A stretch of DNA of 64,000 nucleotides from an uncultured Granulosicoccaceae bacterium (GTDB taxonomy: Bacteria > Pseudomonadota > Gammaproteobacteria > Granulosicoccales > Granulosicoccaceae): assembly GCA_937927895.1 (NCBI GenBank), contig CALGKA010000098.1, forward strand, positions 1 through 64,000. Direction: 5' to 3'. Below, in pieces: positions 58,661 to 64,000 of the stretch. The position numbers were made by a program, and so were the translations under genes. The notes beneath the pieces were generated by a model. That model did not search any database. It had not been told where the DNA came from and saw nothing but the letters and a program-made list of their open reading frames with translations. Within the stretch, counting starts at the first letter, position 1. Each line of letters starts with the position of its first letter.

Positions 58661-59713
58661 ATGAAAGACGTTAGCGCACTACGCGAACAGATCACCGAAT
58701 GGTCAACGTCACTCGGGTTTGATCACACCGGCTTTACCACCACCGACCTAGGCAAACATGAAGCGCGCTTTCTCAACTGGCTTGATAACGGATTTCACGG
58801 TGAAATGGATTACATGCAACGCCATGCAGATCTGCGCATCAACCCAGCCGAACTTCACCCTGGTACTATTAGCGTAATATCAGTAAGAATGAATTACCTG
58901 CCTGAAGATCATGCTGAACCATGGTCAGTGATTAACAACGGCAACTTAGCTTACATTTCACGTTATGCGCTCGGACGTGACTACCACAAGCTTATGCGCA
59001 AGCGCTTGCAGAAACTGGCCAACACCATTCAAAAAGAGATTGGTGACTTCGGCTACCGAGCCTTTGTTGACAGCGCACCGGTACTGGAAAAAGCGGTAGC
59101 TGAAAGCGCGGGTCTCGGCTGGATTGGTAAGCACTCTAATCTGTTAAACCGTGAAACCGGATCGTGGTTTTTTCTCGGTGAGCTATACACTGACTTACCC
59201 CTGGCACCTGATACCACCACTCAAGCCGAAGACCATTGCGGCAGTTGCACCGCTTGTATAGATATTTGCCCTACCCGGGCAATTGTTGCACCCTACATCG
59301 TTGATGCACGCCGTTGTATTTCCTATCTCACTATAGAACTCAGATCATCCATACCCATAGAACTACGACCATTGATTGGCAACCGTATCTATGGATGCGA
59401 TGACTGCCAATTGGTTTGTCCATGGAACAAGTTTCTAAAACATACGTGTGAAGCTGACTTCAGCCCACGTGACAACCTGGACAAACCAGATCTAATTTCT
59501 TTGTTCGCATGGTCTGAAGAAGAATTTTTACAGCGCACTGAGGGCTCCGCGATCAGGCGCATAGGGCATGAGTGTTGGTTGCGCAATATAGCCGTCGCTA
59601 TGGGTAATGCACCTCGCGACCAAAGCATCGTGAACGCTTTAACCAAAAGGCTTGATCACGCATCAGAGCTAGTACGCGAACACGTGCAATGGGCGCTTGA
59701 GCAACACACATAA
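58661..59713 (+). CDS. queG: Epoxyqueuosine reductase
   Basis: 350 residues, the B12- and iron-sulfur-dependent enzyme that finishes queuosine in tRNA wobble position 34. Two [4Fe-4S] motifs are visible: CGSCTACIDICP and CDDCQLVCP. The N-terminal cobalamin-binding part contains AYISRYALGRDYHKLMRKRL and DSAPVLEKAVAESAGLGWIGKH. C-terminal helical repeats follow. The coding order here (cupin, queG) differs from the E. coli queG neighbourhood. Confidence 0.97.
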   Translation: MKDVSALREQITEWSTSLGFDHTGFTTTDLGKHEARFLNWLDNGFHGEMDYMQRHADLRINPAELHPGTISVISVRMNYLPEDHAEPWSVINNGNLAYISRYALGRDYHKLMRKRLQKLANTIQKEIGDFGYRAFVDSAPVLEKAVAESAGLGWIGKHSNLLNRETGSWFFLGELYTDLPLAPDTTTQAEDHCGSCTACIDICPTRAIVAPYIVDARRCISYLTIELRSSIPIELRPLIGNRIYGCDDCQLVCPWNKFLKHTCEADFSPRDNLDKPDLISLFAWSEEEFLQRTEGSAIRRIGHECWLRNIAVAMGNAPRDQSIVNALTKRLDHASELVREHVQWALEQHT

Positions 59714-59729
59714 ACCTAACAAACAACTG

Positions 59730-61052
59730 CTACTCAGATCTAAGTTTTCTAAGCCGCGCAAGCTTTTCAGAGATCTGTATTTCCAAACCACGCTCGACCG
59801 GCTGGTAAAACACTTCACGGGTTAGTCCATCAGGGAAATACTGTTGCGTGCTAGCGACTCCGTCTTGTGCATCGTGATCGTACTGATATTGCTCACCATA
59901 ACCTAATGACTTCATCATACCTGTAGGGGCATTGCGCAAGTGTATCGGCACCTCTGCATTGCCAGACTGCTTTACAAAGCTCATCGCGGCTTTGTACGCG
60001 TTATAAGCCGCATTGCTTTTTGCTGCACACGCTAGATAAATGATCGCCTGCGCTAATGCAAGCTCACCTTCAGGGCTGCCTAGCCGCTCAAAAGTAGACC
60101 ACCCATCAAGCGCGATTTGCAAACCACGTGGGTCTGCATTACCTATATCTTCTGATGCCATACGCACGACGCGCCGAGCAATATAGTGTGGATCACAACC
60201 ACCATCTATCATGCGACAAAACCAATATAACGCCGCGTCCGGATCACTACCCCGCACTGACTTATGCAATGCAGAAATTTGTTCATAGAAGATATCGCCA
60301 CCTTTATCAAAATGGCGCAGCGTATCGCGGGTGACTTCAGTGACTATGCTATCGGTGATGTAGCGCTTGCCGTCTTCATCAGGTATCGCAACATCATGTG
60401 CTAACTCTAACAAGACAAGAGATCTACGGGCATCGCCGTCTGCAGCATCTGCCAGTGCTGTAATAACACTTTCGTCGGCATAGGTATTTTGTAGTCCGCG
60501 CTCATCACCACCCAATCCGCGCCTAATGATTGCCTCAATATCTTCAGACGAAAGTCGGTTAAGCACATAAACACGCAAGCGAGACAACAATGCGTTGTTT
60601 AAAGCAAACGACGGGTTTTCAGTTGTAGCACCGACAAAGAAAAAAGTACCATCTTCAATGTGAGGTAAAAAAGCATCTTGTTGCGCTTTGTTAAAGCGAT
60701 GTACTTCATCAACGAATAACACCGTTCGACGGGTATTAGCGCTATACGCATGTTGTGACTCTTCAACTGCAGCACGTATATCTTTAACGCCTGCAAGTAC
60801 CGCTGACAGACTGATAAATTCAGCATCACATTGGTTGGCCAACACACGTGCCAAGGTAGTTTTACCAGTGCCAGGCGGCCCCCAGAAAACCATCGAATGA
60901 AGTTGTTGTTTTTCAATCGCACTGCGGAGCGTGCTGGTATCACCAAGCAATTGCTGCTGACCACTGAACTCTTCAAGCGTGCGCGGCCGTAAGCGATCTG
61001 CCAGGGGTGCTTCGGGCGCTGAGCTGCCTAGTAAGTCAAATTGTTGTGCCAT
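59730..61052 (-). CDS. rarA: Replication-associated recombination protein A
   Basis: 440 residues of the MgsA/RarA/WRNIP1 AAA+ family, a clamp-loader-like protein acting at stalled forks. Walker A GPPGTGKTTLA near residue 56, Walker B FVDEVHRFNKAQQDAFLP, sensor GATTENPSF and the C-terminal tetramerisation region with SLGYGEQYQYDHD are present. It lies between lolA and queG; ftsK-lolA-rarA is a conserved gammaproteobacterial order. Confidence 0.96.
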   Translation of the reverse strand: MAQQFDLLGSSAPEAPLADRLRPRTLEEFSGQQQLLGDTSTLRSAIEKQQLHSMVFWGPPGTGKTTLARVLANQCDAEFISLSAVLAGVKDIRAAVEESQHAYSANTRRTVLFVDEVHRFNKAQQDAFLPHIEDGTFFFVGATTENPSFALNNALLSRLRVYVLNRLSSEDIEAIIRRGLGGDERGLQNTYADESVITALADAADGDARRSLVLLELAHDVAIPDEDGKRYITDSIVTEVTRDTLRHFDKGGDIFYEQISALHKSVRGSDPDAALYWFCRMIDGGCDPHYIARRVVRMASEDIGNADPRGLQIALDGWSTFERLGSPEGELALAQAIIYLACAAKSNAAYNAYKAAMSFVKQSGNAEVPIHLRNAPTGMMKSLGYGEQYQYDHDAQDGVASTQQYFPDGLTREVFYQPVERGLEIQISEKLARLRKLRSE

Positions 61053-61116
61053 GCGGTGACTTTACCAGAAACCACAGATCGATCAGCGAGGGATATTACA
61101 GTTTTTAAGCGAATTT

Positions 61117-61944
61117 TTACTCAGTTACCCGCTCAATTTGCAGTTCATTACCATCGATGATCGACTGACTTTCCAGCACTGGCAATGTCTCTGCAATGGG
61201 TGGTAGTCCATCGTCGACTGGCGCTGTTGCAGGCTCTATAACCTGCTCTTCGGTGAGTGGAAGTTCCGGCAACGGTGCCGGAACTATTTGAGTGGTATTT
61301 GGCATTTCCAGCGGCAATGGTTGCTCTGTGCCTAACTCGCCTATTACATCAGCCCCTTCTGGAGGCACAAATACAAAGCGCTGTGAATCTATCGCTACGT
61401 TCTTTTTGAAGTTGGCAAATTTTATTTGAGTCGCTTGATCAAAGTTGTCGCGTAATTCCATCGCGCGCAAACCGTTATTGTCTAGTGCAATATAAATAGT
61501 GTTGAAGTCTGTCTCTTGTTTCAATGGGATCAGCTCAAACCAACGCAAGCCGTTTTCTTCACTGAGTTGCTTTACCGTAAACTCCGTTTCTATCGAGCGC
61601 TGCCCACTAAGCAAACCAATAGGCGCACTACCAAGCGTTGTTGATTGCGGCTGCACCGTAACTTGCTTGATATCTTCGTCATAAACCCAAAGGCTTGCAC
61701 CATCAGCGACAATCACCTGGCTGGAGGGCTCGTTGTATGTCCAACGGAAACGACCGGGGCGCATTAACTCGACACTACCCACAGACTCAGCCAAAGCTAC
61801 TGAATCGCTGTCATAAACAGTCTGGGTAAAATCTGCGCTAAATGAATTCATTGAAGAACTAAAATCGATTAACGCCGATTGCGCCTTGGCAGACAATGGT
61901 GCAATCGTTAGCGCTATTGTGGTTAGCAGAGTCTTAAATTTCAT
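61117..61944 (-). CDS. lolA: Outer-membrane lipoprotein chaperone LolA with C-terminal extension
   Basis: 275 residues; the signal peptide ends after AKA near residue 21. The LolA fold covers about residues 22-205: FSADFTQTVYDSDS, MRPGRFRWTYNEPSSQVIVADG, LWVYDEDIKQVTVQP and NNGLRAMELRDNFDQATQIKF. LolA carries lipoproteins across the periplasm. A proline-rich tail of about 70 residues (PLPLEMPNTTQIVPAPLPELPL and on) extends beyond the usual end; its role is unknown. Neighbours ftsK and rarA support the call. Confidence 0.93.
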   Translation of the reverse strand: MKFKTLLTTIALTIAPLSAKAQSALIDFSSSMNSFSADFTQTVYDSDSVALAESVGSVELMRPGRFRWTYNEPSSQVIVADGASLWVYDEDIKQVTVQPQSTTLGSAPIGLLSGQRSIETEFTVKQLSEENGLRWFELIPLKQETDFNTIYIALDNNGLRAMELRDNFDQATQIKFANFKKNVAIDSQRFVFVPPEGADVIGELGTEQPLPLEMPNTTQIVPAPLPELPLTEEQVIEPATAPVDDGLPPIAETLPVLESQSIIDGNELQIERVTE

Positions 61945-62078
61945 AGGAACTGTGGCCTGTAAATCTAGCGATTTTAAACGATGTGAATATTAGTACTTCT
62001 GCGTGACTGCTTTCTGAACAAGCTGGCCTCTCTGTGCGCTTTTATCAGAGCACAGATACTCTGGTTACGGTGAAAAAA

Positions 62079-64000
62079 CTACACTGGTGGTGGGGCAATA
62101 ACTTCTCTTGTTCCGTTGTGCTGCACCGCACTCACTACACCTGCAGCTTCCATATCTTCAACGATTCTGGCAGAACGGTTATAGCCAATTTTTAAGCGAC
62201 GCTGTACATAAGATATAGACGCTTTGCGAGTCTCCGTTACTATGGCCACGGCCTGATCGTAAAGTTCATCTCGCTCACCGTCTGCATCATCACCGGCCAT
62301 ACCCGGCAGCGCCAGCGTTGTTTCTGTCAATATTTCATCAACATAAACCGCCGTGCCTGTCTCCTTCAACCACGCCACAACACTATGGACCTCGTGATCA
62401 TCAACAAAGGCACCGTGAACACGTTCCGGGTGCGCTGTACCGGGCGGCAAATAAAGCATATCACCATGACCCAATAGCGCTTCAGCGCCACCTTGATCTA
62501 GAATTGTTCGCGAATCGATCCGCGATGACACTTGAAACGCCATTCTGGTCGGAATATTTGCCTTAATCAAACCGGTAATAACATCAACCGACGGGCGCTG
62601 CGTAGCGAGCACCAGGTGTATGCCTGCAGCACGCGCCTTTTGCGCGATTCGAGCAATAAGTTCCTCTACCTTCTTACCGACCACCATTATCATATCGGCA
62701 AATTCGTCTACCACCACAACAATATACGGCAACGTATCAAGCTGCGGCACAGGCGCTGAAGGATCAAACGCCTCCTCTGGTTTATACAACGGATCAAGAA
62801 TGGGCTCACCCGCGGCACGTGCGTCTAATACCTTTTTGTTATAACCCAGGATATTTCTAACACCGAGTGCAGACATCAAACGATAACGCCGCTCCATTTC
62901 ACCAACACACCACCTGAGCGCATTAGCGGCTTCTTTCATATCAGTGACTACCGGCGCCAACAAATGCGGTATGCCTTCGTAGACATTGAGCTCAAGCATT
63001 TTCGGATCAATAAGTATCAGGCGCACTTGATCAGCCGTAGCTTTGTACAAAAGGCTAATTAGCATTGCATTAACAGCAACCGACTTACCAGCACCGGTGG
63101 TACCGGCTACTAACAAGTGCGGCATTCTGGCGATATCAGCTACCACTGGCAAACCACTGATATCTTTACCAAGCGCTATCGCCAACGGTGATTTCATATC
63201 GCGATATTTTTCAGACTGTAGAATTTCAGTTAGCTGAACTATCTCGCGGTCTTCGTTGGGTATCTCTAAACCAACAGTAGATTTACCCGCAATGACTTCA
63301 ACAACTCGCACACTCATTACCGATAACGAACGCGCAATATCTTTAGACAGCGTGGTTAACTTACTGACTTTTATACCCGGGGCTAACTGCACTTCAAAAC
63401 GCGTTACAACAGGTCCCGGGTGAACTTCGACTACTTCAACCGCTACATTAAAGTCAGCAAGTTTAGTTTCCAGCAAACGTGATAAATGCTCCAGTGACTC
63501 TTCAGAGTAACCGTGGCGTACCGCTTGTATAGAATCAAGCAAGTTAACGGGCGGCATTTCACCGGGCTTGCGCTTAACATCTGACTTAGTACCATTTTCA
63601 AACAACTGAAATTGCTTCTCAGCCGCCGACTCGGGTGATGGTGCTACCGGGGCAGGAGTCGCTGGTCGCGGTAGAATGGCGATCTTACGCTCAGCGGCAG
63701 CACCTACTGACGCTACAGCCGCACCCACCGCCGCTGTGACTTTCGTTGCTGTACTGATGTTGTCGGTGTCGGGTGTAGCTGCAATAGATGCATCGCTCGG
63801 CACGGCGGGGGCATCACCTGCATCGTCTTTACTTGGGTCAACCAACGCCGCTGGCCGCTTGGTTATCACAGGCGTAGACTGTTTACTCAATGGCTCTTGA
63901 ATTTCAATATCTGCCGCGGTATCTGCTAATTCCTGGCGCTGCATTTGCACCCGCATACGGCGCGCTTCACGCCATGTAAAATAATCTTTAACCCGAGTAA
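62079..64000 (-). CDS. ftsK: DNA translocase FtsK (3' part, cut by the window end)
   Basis: The visible 640 residues cover part of the linker, the alpha/beta motor and the gamma domain; the N-terminal membrane domain lies beyond 64000, with the reading frame open to the edge. The motor has Walker [16 protein letters not shown] and Walker [15 protein letters not shown]. The gamma winged helix ([28 protein letters not shown]) recognises KOPS. It moves chromosome ends through the closing septum and activates XerCD at dif. It precedes lolA and rarA as in other gammaproteobacteria. Confidence 0.97.
   Translation of the reverse strand, partial: TRVKDYFTWREARRMRVQMQRQELADTAADIEIQEPLSKQSTPVITKRPAALVDPSKDDAGDAPAVPSDASIAATPDTDNISTATKVTAAVGAAVASVGAAAERKIAILPRPATPAPVAPSPESAAEKQFQLFENGTKSDVKRKPGEMPPVNLLDSIQAVRHGYSEESLEHLSRLLETKLADFNVAVEVVEVHPGPVVTRFEVQLAPGIKVSKLTTLSKDIARSLSVMSVRVVEVIAGKSTVGLEIPNEDREIVQLTEILQSEKYRDMKSPLAIALGKDISGLPVVADIARMPHLLVAGTTGAGKSVAVNAMLISLLYKATADQVRLILIDPKMLELNVYEGIPHLLAPVVTDMKEAANALRWCVGEMERRYRLMSALGVRNILGYNKKVLDARAAGEPILDPLYKPEEAFDPSAPVPQLDTLPYIVVVVDEFADMIMVVGKKVEELIARIAQKARAAGIHLVLATQRPSVDVITGLIKANIPTRMAFQVSSRIDSRTILDQGGAEALLGHGDMLYLPPGTAHPERVHGAFVDDHEVHSVVAWLKETGTAVYVDEILTETTLALPGMAGDDADGERDELYDQAVAIVTETRKASISYVQRRLKIGYNRSARIVEDMEAAGVVSAVQHNGTREVIAPPPV

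Overview
The window reads as chromosome of a marine-type Gammaproteobacterium. Gene order supports this: ftsK-lolA-rarA, fabF-mltG-tmk-holB-pilZ, efp-epmA and a Pseudomonas-length ligA. Giant cadherin-like surface proteins, a GH12 lipoprotein and amine/betaine-type catabolism fit a free-living marine heterotroph. A Granulosicoccus/Arenicella-like relative is my guess only. No rRNA, tRNA, CRISPR array, integrase, transposase or phage gene was recognised.

Layout. 1-1267 is a gene-free, repeat-rich stretch: a roughly 280-bp sequence present twice, REP-like hairpin motifs in both orientations, and a GC-rich 29-bp tandem repeat. 1268-8711 (all minus) is a housekeeping block: dapB, fabD, fabG, acpP, fabF, mltG, tmk, holB, pilZ. 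8894-11918 holds a divergent pair, a GT-C type membrane glycosyltransferase and a sulfotransferase. 11935-18251 carries ligA, an OmpA-like lipoprotein and a polar amino-acid ABC uptake system (binding protein and two permeases, no ATPase). A decayed NAD(P)-binding reductase gene follows (18527-19297), then an HMG-CoA-lyase family gene, a small DUF6524-type membrane protein, an EamA transporter, an isochorismatase-fold hydrolase, a GFA-fold protein, an MFS carrier and an oligopeptidase B-like enzyme.

26806-28518 encodes a secreted lipoprotein in which a Ser/Gly/Asp repeat linker carries a GH12 beta-glucanase domain. 28641-35138 is a tightly coupled catabolic operon: GntR regulator, DHDPS-family aldolase/dehydratase, aldehyde dehydrogenase, non-pyrrolysine MttB-type methyltransferase, FAD amine oxidase, then a ruined SDR gene. 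A palindromic operator sits before the regulator. I think this operon demethylates and oxidises a quaternary or tertiary amine, possibly a hydroxyproline-betaine-like compound.

37010-48652 is a single 3880-residue surface protein: LEPR-XLL N-terminus, CSLREA/beta-helix region, lamin-tail-like domain, about 16 cadherin-like repeats of about 120 residues and a C-terminal membrane segment. Parts of the repeat DNA are nearly identical at a 1797-bp offset, a sign of recent internal duplication or gene conversion. The rest is mostly core: prmB, psd, a HExxH protein coupled to epmA-efp, a YugP-like peptidase, parC, queG, rarA, lolA and the 3' part of ftsK (cut by the window end). Among these lies an accessory lipoprotein (56439-57611) with Ig-like, CBM10-like and FN3-like parts, preceded by a perfect CRP-type site and a leader able to fold as an H-type pseudoknot.
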